Shown: positions 6,609 through 14,021 of the stretch, in pieces
Layout of the letters: each line of letters opens with the position of its first letter
How positions within the stretch are numbered: the stretch's first letter is position 1
Source: Aeromonas diversa CDC 2478-85
GTDB lineage: Bacteria > Pseudomonadota > Gammaproteobacteria > Enterobacterales > Aeromonadaceae
Length of the DNA stretch: 64,000 nt
Reading direction: 5' to 3'
NCBI RefSeq assembly: GCF_000819805.1
Contig: NZ_CDCE01000034.1
Span: 838 to 64,837 of the forward strand
Program-made: the position numbers and the translations under genes
The notes under the pieces: model-generated
Told to the model about the DNA's origin: nothing
What the model saw: the letters and a program-made list of their open reading frames with translations, nothing else
The model's database searches: none

Positions 6609-8948
6609 ATGGAAAATATAGACGAACGCGATATAGATGCTGCGCGCTTTGAGAGGCAGATTTTAGATATCTGGCGAGGAGAGCCTAATCAGACGCCTGA
6701 GGGGGGACTCAAGCTTGCCATATTTCTGCTATTTACTGAGCAGAACTCAAAACACATAGTGCTTCCTTGGTCATGGGCCGATACAGAGACGATTTATGGC
6801 TTGATAGATGCCAAGCGTCGTGCTGACGACTGGTTAAGACTCAAGGACTCTGATGTAACAGAGCGTGAATGGGCACGTCAGTCACCATATGTGCTGGAAA
6901 AGCTACGTCATCTTGTTAGCTATAGCGGTAACTCTACGGCAAACTTGCATCGATTGGATTTTCTTGTCAAAAGTTTGTGCGCCAGGGGATTTTCAAACAA
7001 CTGGGCTCGGAAAGTCGAAAGCTTCGTCGCCGATTTTGCACATGGCTGGTCCGTTAGCGGTCGAGCAGTCGTTGACATGAACACGATGACGACAGGTGAG
7101 CTAGGGGTTCGTCTAAAAGACGTTCAGGCCGGTGACGATTACGTATTGCCGGCTGAGCTTCAGCCCCATCTTTTCGAGGTCTGTCTTCGTCTTCATGCTC
7201 ATGACGTGCAATTCCAGTTATTAGCAGAACAGAGGGCAGACAGTTCTTGGCGCGGCGTGGGGGCAGCCTACAAATTTGCTTGGCCGAGTCGCTATCGTTC
7301 GGAGTGGACAAATGAGGTGCGTCCCTTTGAGCTCAACGGTCTTGAGTTCGCTCAATGGTTCCTTGACCATGGACATGGCCAACGTATCACGATTGTAGTC
7401 CTTCCCACAGCTGATTTACGAGGCAAAGGTCGGGGGACCGAGATTCGGCATTATCTGCTACAGCGTAGGTGTGTTCTAGGTGTAGTAGAGATACCTGCTC
7501 GAGTGTCTGGGCGTACACGACTTTCGATGCTGATAATGGCGAAGGAGCGGTCCAGTAACGATGAATCAGTCCTGCTGATGAACGGTCGCGCGGTAGATGG
7601 ATTACGGGATGAGCCTCTGGATCGCTTGGCTAGATTTCTCTGTGCCCCATTCCTAGACGCAATGAAGGGGGATACATTGCGTAGGTTGCCTTATGAGGCC
7701 GACCTGGGTGATGCGCTATTAAATCGTGCTCGGAAGATGTTCGGGGCGAAGTTACACGAGGTGCCTGGATTTTTTCGCTATGTGCAGTTAGAAGAAATTC
7801 TGGACAACCAGAACGCGGTTCTCGATCCATCTCAGTGGATTTCCGAGCGTGATCCTATGGTCGCTAGCGATCTGCTGGATGGTTCCCCTGTTTACAAGCT
7901 GTTGGAGGAACGAGAGCGACCCTGCTGCGTTTACGTCATCGGAAACAACGGAGCGGGAAAAAGCATGCTCTTACGTCAGCTTGCTAAGGCATATGTGACG
8001 TCTGGGCGGCCTGTGCGTGCTATCGCTTCTGCAACCAGTGACAGATTCGAGGCCAAAATGGGGGCAACAGCCGACTACGTTTACCTAGGATCGCGCACTA
8101 GTAATATGTCCACACAGCCGCGAAGGCTTGGACGTAAGTTAGCCGAGTTGATGGTTGCTATCCATGCCGACCGCGACAAGATCGCCGCGGTAAGCAGAGT
8201 TCTCGAACAACTGTCTTTTGCGGGTCAACATTATCTATTGCCGGAGTCCGCTACCTCCGATGTCCTGGAGTCTGTGCGTGAACTTGGTGTCGATGAGGCT
8301 CCAAGTAACATGAATGGGTGGAAGCTCGGCTTTCGAAAAAACCATGAGAATTCGATAGTTCCCTTTGATCATCTTAGTACCGGCGAACAGCAGCTACTGC
8401 TTCTGACGGCAAGGCTTGTTGAATACGCCCGGCCCGGTGTTGTCTTCCTGATCGATGAGCCCGAAACTAGCTTGCATGTCGCTTGGCAGCGAGCACTGCC
8501 ATCGGTTTTTCAGACTATCAGCCGAGACTTCAATTGTCAGATGGTTATCGCTACGCACTCACCGATTCTAATTTCTACCTCGCGTGGGGACGACACATAC
8601 CGATTTATGGCTGATGGTGGTGTGCTAGAAGTAATTGGGGAGCAAGCTGCAAGTAGTGTCGAACGAGTGCTTTTTCAGGGGTTCGATACCTACACAGGCA
8701 ACAACCGAGAGGTTCACGAACGCTGTGCTGAGTTGGTTTCGCGGGCTATCGAGTTTGCCAACACGGAGCAAACTGAAATGTTGCAGAGCGTCTTTGATGA
8801 ATTGCAACAGATGGAGGAGAAGGTTACTAGAGCTGTCCCTGCGCTTGGCTCCGAGGTACCTGCGCGGCACCTTGATCTCATTCGAAGAGCTACTCTCGCG
8901 ATAGAGGAACTGACTAGCTCCGATAAGTCTGAGGAGGCCAGATCGTGA
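6609..8948 (+). CDS. Methyltransferase-like domain fused to PtuA-like ABC ATPase
   Basis: A 779-aa two-part protein. The C-terminal half is an ABC/RecF/OLD-type ATPase: Walker A GNNGAGKS (445-452), signature LSTGEQQ (589-595), Walker B FLIDEPETSLH (D616, E617) and switch THSP (H650), as in PtuA of Septu. The N-terminal half (about 1-400) is not an ATPase. Around residues 240-315 it has the order IVVLP, EIRHYLLQR, GVVEIPA, RLSMLIMAKE, which matches the tail of the HsdM/N6-adenine methyltransferase domain of Type I restriction. I see no SAM-binding motif I and no NPPY/F motif IV, so it would be a pseudo-methyltransferase. The stop overlaps the HNH gene (GTGA). Start ATG 6609; CGGGAG lies somewhat far upstream. 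Confidence 0.88.
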   Translation: MENIDERDIDAARFERQILDIWRGEPNQTPEGGLKLAIFLLFTEQNSKHIVLPWSWADTETIYGLIDAKRRADDWLRLKDSDVTEREWARQSPYVLEKLRHLVSYSGNSTANLHRLDFLVKSLCARGFSNNWARKVESFVADFAHGWSVSGRAVVDMNTMTTGELGVRLKDVQAGDDYVLPAELQPHLFEVCLRLHAHDVQFQLLAEQRADSSWRGVGAAYKFAWPSRYRSEWTNEVRPFELNGLEFAQWFLDHGHGQRITIVVLPTADLRGKGRGTEIRHYLLQRRCVLGVVEIPARVSGRTRLSMLIMAKERSSNDESVLLMNGRAVDGLRDEPLDRLARFLCAPFLDAMKGDTLRRLPYEADLGDALLNRARKMFGAKLHEVPGFFRYVQLEEILDNQNAVLDPSQWISERDPMVASDLLDGSPVYKLLEERERPCCVYVIGNNGAGKSMLLRQLAKAYVTSGRPVRAIASATSDRFEAKMGATADYVYLGSRTSNMSTQPRRLGRKLAELMVAIHADRDKIAAVSRVLEQLSFAGQHYLLPESATSDVLESVRELGVDEAPSNMNGWKLGFRKNHENSIVPFDHLSTGEQQLLLLTARLVEYARPGVVFLIDEPETSLHVAWQRALPSVFQTISRDFNCQMVIATHSPILISTSRGDDTYRFMADGGVLEVIGEQAASSVERVLFQGFDTYTGNNREVHERCAELVSRAIEFANTEQTEMLQSVFDELQQMEEKVTRAVPALGSEVPARHLDLIRRATLAIEELTSSDKSEEARS

Positions 8949-9670
8949 ATCAACTAGTGACCGCAGAGAAAGATTTCGGGAAGAACGTATTGACCTCGGT
9001 CGAGGCTAGAGCTTTCTATCGTGAATGGCGAAAACTTGCATCAAGCAGAGCCAACCCCTGGTCTGCCATACGTGCTGCTACATTTACGGTGGAGGGCCAA
9101 AAAGATGGTTCAGGTATGAAGATCATATCAGCACTTCGATCCCACCTTGCTGCTCTGCAAGCTGAACGCTGTTGTTACTGTCGACGTCGCCTTGTTGGGA
9201 TTGCTTATGCGCGGCCCATTGAGCATATCCTGCCCAAGAACACCTACGGGCAGTACACCTTTACATACCGTAATCTTGCAGTAGCATGCTTCGACTGTAA
9301 TCTTGTCAAGAGCAAAGCCAATTGGTCAACTTGGCCACAAAATCGTAGGCGGTACATCAATGAAAAGAGCTGCAACGGTTTTTTTCATGCTCGCCTCCAT
9401 GATTATGACTCCCATGTCAGATATTTTCATTTGGAGACGAATGGTGCATCAATCAGCGTCTACGTTGGCTTGACTCCCCAGGGACGGCATCTTTGTGTTG
9501 AGCTACTGAGCAAATCCTCGGAGAGAACCCTCGCGGAAAGTGCCAACCCAAGGTTTTCTGCCGCAATGGACAAACTTCGTGGCCAAGTTCAGCAGATGGC
9601 AGCGACAACTGACGACACCAGGTTGTTGGACTTCATGGAAGCGTTGGAACTTGCTGTTGACCCGCTGTAA
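8945..9670 (+). CDS. PtuB-like HNH endonuclease
   Basis: A 241-aa HNH nuclease. A CCYC cluster (C76, C77, C79) and CFDCN (C115, C118, N119) can hold the structural zinc; IEHILPK (H94) and the following NLAVACFDCN give the beta-beta-alpha-metal core. The spacing is that of PtuB and of the HNH proteins paired with PtuA-like ATPases in Septu and some retrons. It starts at GTG 8945 inside the stop of the ATPase gene, so the two are translationally coupled as in ptuAB. Most likely it is the nuclease effector activated or restrained by the ATPase complex. No transmembrane or secretion signal. Confidence 0.88.
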   Translation: MNQLVTAEKDFGKNVLTSVEARAFYREWRKLASSRANPWSAIRAATFTVEGQKDGSGMKIISALRSHLAALQAERCCYCRRRLVGIAYARPIEHILPKNTYGQYTFTYRNLAVACFDCNLVKSKANWSTWPQNRRRYINEKSCNGFFHARLHDYDSHVRYFHLETNGASISVYVGLTPQGRHLCVELLSKSSERTLAESANPRFSAAMDKLRGQVQQMAATTDDTRLLDFMEALELAVDPL

Positions 9671-9987
9671 TGGAGTAACAGTCTAGTAGGGGCGACATTA
9701 AGGCAACTTATTTTGGGGCATAGTGTCAGGGAAAGACGGTACTCCACCTGATCCCGCACTTGGACTTTCTATGCGAGATCTCGCCCTAGCGAAACCGGTC
9801 GTTATTAAGCTGCAGCTTGTACTATTACGAAAGCAACTCTGCGAGTATACATCCATTCTGGATATGGTGTTCTTTATGGTATTGAAAAGTTGTCACCAAT
9901 TAAGTTGTTGTAATATAATGATTTTTTGTTTTAATTGATAATTGAGTGGGAATAAGCGGCCGCGTCCCGAGCGCAGCCAAAAGTGTT
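9671..9987. other. Gene-poor stretch after the cassette
   Basis: I see no convincing gene in these 317 bases. An open frame at 9723-9938 has a Cys/Phe-rich tail with no recognisable family and no good ribosome-binding site. The AT-rich stretch near 9880-9945 could hold a promoter, but no downstream gene supports that. Confidence 0.4.
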
Positions 9988-10020
9988 AAAAAGACGCCCT
10001 TGTGGCGTCTTTTCATTTTT
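9988..10020. terminator. Rho-independent terminator
   Basis: Stem AAAGACGCC / GGCGTCTTT with a short loop, followed by TTTTCATTTTT. It is 318 bp after the HNH gene and could end the cassette transcript. It is nearly identical to the terminator at 10968-10994. Confidence 0.8.
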
Positions 10021-10620
10021 CAATCGTTTGCGAAAAAATTGGGTATCTGGTCGGGGTGAAGTGTACGGCCCTCGCAAGGGATGTCGCACCGATGTGAGAG
10101 CGGGCGTGCATAGTTGGCAAGACCCGCTCTTTATCTATTTCGCCTGGGCTCATATTCCCCTGCACCTTCACTTTCTTTTGTCGCTCTCGCTCACCAAACC
10201 GTCGGCGTGTAGCGGCGTGCCTTTGGCCCACGCCATCCACTGCTGTGGCTAAAACCCGCTTAACGTCTTCTTGTCTCGCGAGATCTATTGCTACCTCGCC
10301 TCGGAGGATCAGAGAGAGGGATACCTCTGCCCATTGGGGGAGTGATAGGGCCGAGGGCGACATCCGGTAGGTAACCCCTGTCATTTATGACAGGCGGTGT
10401 TTTCGGGAGCCTGCTCTACGCTCTTTGGTGCCGATTGAGGTCGGTGCCGAGAGGGGCTGTTATGGCAGAGGGAGTGCAAGCCCTTGCATGAATTAGATCT
10501 CGCTTGCACATCGTCATACCGCCGAGTCTTCGGCATCTCTCAGGTGGAGTCCAGCAACCACCTAAATCAACGGGGCGGAACCCGAACAGCCATATGAGTA
10601 GGGATTAGTCATCACGGAGG
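10021..10620. other. 600-bp region without recognised gene
   Basis: Six hundred bases with no gene I can support. A minus-strand frame at 10013-10384 has no family features and overlaps the terminator. Several short inverted repeats occur, e.g. AGGTGG/CCACCT near 10540-10563. A structured leader RNA for the cystatin-like gene is conceivable, but I match it to no known riboswitch. Confidence 0.35.
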
Positions 10621-10627
10621 GTTTGTT

Positions 10628-10900
10628 ATGTCGGATCAAGCTGTGCTGGTTGGCGGATGGACTGCATATCACAGGCTGACTGCGGAAGACCAAGCGGTGT
10701 TTCAGGAAGCGCTGAAAGGATTTGTTGGGGTGGAGTATAAGCCCTTTGAAGTTTCCACCCAGGTGGTAGCGGGTATGAACTACCGCTACAAGTGCAAGAC
10801 CACGGTACCCTTGCCGACTCCGATCCATGGCGAAGCCGTGGTACAGATCTTCCAGTCGCTGGACGGCTCTGCCCATATCACCTCCATCACTCCCATCTAA
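10628..10900 (+). CDS. Small cystatin-like protein
   Basis: A 90-aa protein with the cystatin signature QVVAGMNYRYK at about residues 47-57 (the Q-x-V-x-G protease-binding loop) and an N-terminal GGW that resembles the conserved cystatin Gly. Cystatins inhibit papain-like cysteine proteases by a tight wedge. There is no signal peptide, so this form would be cytoplasmic. Start ATG 10628 has GGAGG about 7 nt upstream. It stands alone between two similar terminators. The family assignment is by motif and length; a target protease is not apparent in the window. Confidence 0.75.
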   Translation: MSDQAVLVGGWTAYHRLTAEDQAVFQEALKGFVGVEYKPFEVSTQVVAGMNYRYKCKTTVPLPTPIHGEAVVQIFQSLDGSAHITSITPI

Positions 10901-10967
10901 TTGCGTGTAGTGATGGGGTAGGGGAGAAGAGCCAACATCAAGCTCTTCCTCCTCAATTCCAGCAATG

Positions 10968-10994
10968 AAAAAGACGCCCCTGCGGCGTCTTTTT
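10968..10994 (+). terminator. Rho-independent terminator after the cystatin-like gene
   Basis: Stem AAAAAGACGCC / GGCGTCTTTTT with a CCTGC loop, 68 bp after the stop codon at 10900. Almost the same sequence as the terminator at 9988-10020. Confidence 0.85.
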
Positions 10995-11273
10995 ATATCT
11001 GTAATGAGGGTCGTGGCCACGACCAGCCACGTCATCCACACGCCCGGTTCGCTCGTTTCCTCCGACTGAACTTTGGCTGTCCGGTACAGACCGATGCACC
11101 TTTTGGCTAGGTCATTCATCGTATCGGCTGAAGTCCACATCGATCATACCTGTTCACGCACTGAAGCCAGGTTCTCAGCCTGCCAAATCCGGGAGCACAA
11201 TATCCTGCCCGGCGGCGGATATGATGGGCAGGGGCTCAGGAAAGGTGAACGCTAAATGTGGTCATCACAGGAA
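10995..11273. other. Intergenic stretch without recognised gene
   Basis: Nothing gene-like is supported between the two terminators. Open frames here are short and lack ribosome-binding sites. Confidence 0.4.
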
Positions 11274-11303
11274 TAGAAAACGGCGTTTTTTGGCCGTTTT
11301 CTA
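11274..11303 (-). terminator. Rho-independent terminator of the lipoprotein gene
   Basis: A perfect 10-bp stem TAGAAAACGG / CCGTTTTCTA with a T-rich loop, 22 bp beyond the 3' end of the minus-strand lipoprotein gene. AT-rich on both sides, so it may work in both directions. Confidence 0.75.
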
Positions 11304-11325
11304 TTAGGTCCCACACATACAACAG

Positions 11326-11910
11326 CTACGACCCAGGTTGTGAAGGCTGTGAACCTGGTTGTGATTGGTCAGCCTCATAGCTTTTCATATTCTTGATCGT
11401 CTCCATAAACGCTTGGTCGACTCGGGCCGGAGCCATCGCGCATCTGGAGGCCAAGTTAATGGCGTTTATGACGGATGGGTTAGTATTAAAATCGGTCTGC
11501 CCCGCTTCCAGTTCTCTCTGAATTTGGGCCCGTCTGGCCATGACAAGGGCATAGTCAAAAGACTGATCATAAGATATCTGCAAGGCGTTAGTCGCACCTG
11601 CAAAGCCTGCCCATGCCGTAGCCGCAGTGCCTGTGGCGATTGGCGCAAAGACGGCACCAGCTAATGTACCTAAGGCAGCCAAACCAAACTTGGCCGCTTT
11701 GCCTGAGCTACCGCCAGCAGCGTAAAACTGCTGAAGTTTAACGCAGTATGCGGTGGCTTTTAGATACTCGACGTGAGCATCAGAACCTACTTTGTTATCA
11801 GGCCATGGCCAGTCGATAGAGGTAGACTCTGCCACCCTGTCAGGGATAGCCGAACAACCTGCAAGGGCTCCCATACAGGTCGCCAGAATGAGAGAGGGAA
11901 ATTTTTCCAT
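11326..11910 (-). CDS. Putative lipoprotein, unknown function
   Basis: A 194-aa product starting MEKFPSLILATCMGALAGC: a short hydrophobic signal peptide ending in an LAGC lipobox with Cys19 as the lipidated residue. The middle carries a Gly/Ala-rich hydrophobic stretch (FGLAALGTLAGAVFAPIATG) that may be a membrane hairpin. The C-terminus is a Gln/Ser/Pro-rich tail with the repeat QPGSQPSQPGS. I chose the ATG at 11910 because GGAG lies about 9 nt upstream; an in-frame ATG 15 nt earlier lacks a site. No family recognised. It is a single gene with its own terminator. Confidence 0.75.
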   Translation of the reverse strand: MEKFPSLILATCMGALAGCSAIPDRVAESTSIDWPWPDNKVGSDAHVEYLKATAYCVKLQQFYAAGGSSGKAAKFGLAALGTLAGAVFAPIATGTAATAWAGFAGATNALQISYDQSFDYALVMARRAQIQRELEAGQTDFNTNPSVINAINLASRCAMAPARVDQAFMETIKNMKSYEADQSQPGSQPSQPGS

Positions 11911-12097
11911 GATTGCATTCTCCATTTATATATGGGGACTGCAGAGCCGCGAGAGCTCACCACCATGATTGCTTCCTGTGCACACGTAAAGTGTAGTGCT
12001 TTAACTCTAATTTCGAGTCGACGGAATGTGACATGAAGCACAGAACTGCCAGTGAGATCGACGTTTTCGTCAAAAGTCTGAAAGAGGAGGCGTAACG

Positions 12098-12406
12098 GTG
12101 AGGAAAGTAGGGGCGATTCAGGCAGCAGCAGATACCCTCGTCTATATTGTTCTCCCCTACTCGGTTAGCTACTGGTTCGTGACTAAGCACTTTTTGAAAG
12201 GACTATTTATAAAGCCAGAAGGTCGGCCTGATGGGAGTTCAATATTAAACGTCACGCTACACAGCGATAGAACACTCAAATTATGCCCGACATGCTGGAA
12301 CGATGAGTTCTCATCTCAGTTAATGGGATGCTCGAGTAGTAAAAAAGTCTACATGCTAAAAACAGTGTATGAATGGAATGATTTTTCTCTGGTGAAAACT
12401 AGGTAA
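12098..12406 (+). CDS. Hypothetical 102-aa protein
   Basis: Starts at GTG 12098 behind a strong AAGAGGAGG site. The first 40 residues are hydrophobic and aromatic (LVYIVLPYSVSYWFVTK) and could be membrane-associated. The C-terminal half contains CPTCW, then a Cys and a Ser-rich turn. No family recognised. A 20-codon frame (ATG 12033 to TAA 12095) ends inside its ribosome-binding region and may be a leader peptide or the tail of a lost gene. Confidence 0.5.
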   Translation: MRKVGAIQAAADTLVYIVLPYSVSYWFVTKHFLKGLFIKPEGRPDGSSILNVTLHSDRTLKLCPTCWNDEFSSQLMGCSSSKKVYMLKTVYEWNDFSLVKTR

Positions 12407-12544
12407 CACGCATATTATAAGATGTTCAAGTTAGGTTGATTTCACATGAGGCTTTATCACTCTGTGTTTTTGTGGTGAAGGTGTCTTTAGGTAAGTTGGT
12501 TTAGATGGCCACCCCCTCAGCGCAGCGTTACAAACCAAGGAGAT

Positions 12545-12982
12545 GTGGTGGTTACATTCAGGGAAATGGAGATTGCCGATTACAACGACGTGATGGCCTT
12601 GTGGGCTGCCACTGAAAACTTATCGTTACGAGATGCCGACTCTCGCCAAAGCATTGATGCTTATTTGAAAAGAAATCACGGTTTAAGTTTCGTCGCAGTT
12701 TCCAACGCTGTTGTGATCGGCGCTGTCTTGGTTGGTACAGACGGTAGGCGAGGATATGTACAGCACTTGGCTGTCTCATCCGATTTTCGAGGTCAAGGGA
12801 TTGGTCAGTCTTTAATTAAAAAGGCGACAGATGCTTTGTCTGGGGTTGGTATTTCCAAGACGCATTTGTTTGTATTGATCGAGAATGTAGCTGCGCAGGA
12901 TTTTTATACCAAGCTGGATTGGTATCCTAGAGATGAAATTCGTATGTTTTCATACAACAGTTCGTGCAATCCAGAAGTATAG
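12545..12982 (+). CDS. GNAT-family N-acetyltransferase
   Basis: A 145-aa acetyl-CoA-dependent acetyltransferase. VQHLAVSSDFRGQGIGQSLI is the motif A/P-loop (R/Q-x-x-G-x-G/A) that grips the CoA pyrophosphate, and the C-terminal VLIENVAAQDFYTKLDW is the usual motif B with the Asn-Phe-Tyr packing. Length and domain order match small RimI-like GNAT proteins. Start GTG 12545, preceded by AAGGAG. The substrate cannot be told from the sequence. It sits at the right edge of the accessory region, 117 bp before the PhzF gene. Confidence 0.88.
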   Translation: MVVTFREMEIADYNDVMALWAATENLSLRDADSRQSIDAYLKRNHGLSFVAVSNAVVIGAVLVGTDGRRGYVQHLAVSSDFRGQGIGQSLIKKATDALSGVGISKTHLFVLIENVAAQDFYTKLDWYPRDEIRMFSYNSSCNPEV

Positions 12983-13099
12983 GAGGCGGAAAAATGCCTC
13001 TCGATGGCAATGCCTCGGCGTGTAACGGCCCCTTATGGCCAATATCGGCACCGTTGGTGCTCTGGTACACTAGCGCTCAGCCGACATAAGGAGCGCAAT

Positions 13100-13912
13100 A
13101 TGAATCTCACCGTCTATCAGGTCGATGCCTTCAGCCGGACCCCGTTTGGGGGCAATCCCGCCGCCGTCTGTATCACGGATCAGGGGCTGACTCCGGCCCT
13201 GATGCAGGCCATCGCCGCCGAGATGGCGGTCTCGGAGACCGCCTTCCTGGCGCTCGATACCGGGCGCCTGCGCTGGTTCACCCCCGAGGTAGAGGTCGAG
13301 CTGTGCGGCCATGGCACCCTGTCGGTGGGGGCCGTGCTGCGCGAGCAGGGGATGCTCGGCGAAGGGGAGGGGAAAACCTTCGAGACCCTCTCCGGGCCCC
13401 TGTCGGTGAGCGTGCAGGGTGAGTGGCTTGCCCTTGATTTTCCCGAGCAGCCCGCGACGCCGTGCGAGCCTGACTCGGCGCTGTTGGCGGCCCTCTGCAT
13501 TGAACGCAGTCGAGTGCAATGCTACGCCATGAACGGTCCCAAGGTGATGGTGGTGGTCGATGAGCCTGCCTTGGTCGAGGCGCTGGCGCCCGATCACGTT
13601 GCGCTGCGCCGTCTGCCCGGGCGCGGTGTGGTGGTGAGCGCGCCATCCGCTGACCCGGCCTTCGATTTTATCTCGCGCTATTTCTCCCCCTGGGTCGGGT
13701 GCGAGGAAGACCCGGTCACCGGCTCGGCCCACTGCATCCTGGCCCCCTATTGGGGCGAGCGACTCGGGCGCACCCGGCTGATGGCCCGTCAGGCCTCCCA
13801 CCGCAGCGGCGAGCTGCGTCTGGAGCGAAAGCCCAACGGGCGGCTTGCCATACTGGGTCAGGCCCATGTGATCCTCAAAGGAGAGCTGCGTCTGCCGAGT
13901 GCAGCAAACTAG
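13100..13912 (+). CDS. PhzF-family isomerase/epimerase-like protein
   Basis: A 270-aa protein of the PhzF (phenazine biosynthesis) superfamily, which shares the diaminopimelate epimerase fold. Family marks are the N-terminal VDAFSRTPFGGNPAAV, the catalytic-Glu region MAVSETAF, and the C-terminal EDPVTGSAHC. No phenazine genes are nearby, so this is one of the many housekeeping members of unknown substrate. I start at ATG 13100 because AAGGAG lies 6-7 nt upstream and the family N-terminus (MxLxxYQVDAF) fits; an earlier in-frame ATG at 13004 adds an unrelated 32 residues. Confidence 0.9.
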   Translation: MNLTVYQVDAFSRTPFGGNPAAVCITDQGLTPALMQAIAAEMAVSETAFLALDTGRLRWFTPEVEVELCGHGTLSVGAVLREQGMLGEGEGKTFETLSGPLSVSVQGEWLALDFPEQPATPCEPDSALLAALCIERSRVQCYAMNGPKVMVVVDEPALVEALAPDHVALRRLPGRGVVVSAPSADPAFDFISRYFSPWVGCEEDPVTGSAHCILAPYWGERLGRTRLMARQASHRSGELRLERKPNGRLAILGQAHVILKGELRLPSAAN

Positions 13913-14021
13913 GGGAAAGGGCTTGCGCCACTGCGTTTGGCCTCCGGGGCCCCGGTGGCCCCGGGAGCGCCAGTCACAGGGGCGATACGGTGACTGCCCG
14001 CGCCTGAGACGGCACCTGATC

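Noticed and set aside
3061-9670. Plain two-gene Septu system
   Set aside because: The ATPase has a long non-ATPase N-terminal half, and two further genes precede it in the same AT-rich segment, so the simple label does not explain the locus.
9723-9938. 71-codon plus-strand frame after the HNH gene
   Set aside because: No ribosome-binding site, no family, odd Cys/Phe-rich tail; more likely noncoding.
10013-10384. 123-codon minus-strand frame
   Set aside because: Overlaps a terminator and shows no protein features.
10380-10620. Riboswitch or group II intron fragment upstream of the cystatin-like gene
   Set aside because: Short hairpins exist, but I could not match any conserved riboswitch core or intron domain V.
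13004-13099. Upstream extension of the PhzF gene
   Set aside because: The family N-terminus and the AAGGAG site both fit the ATG at 13100.
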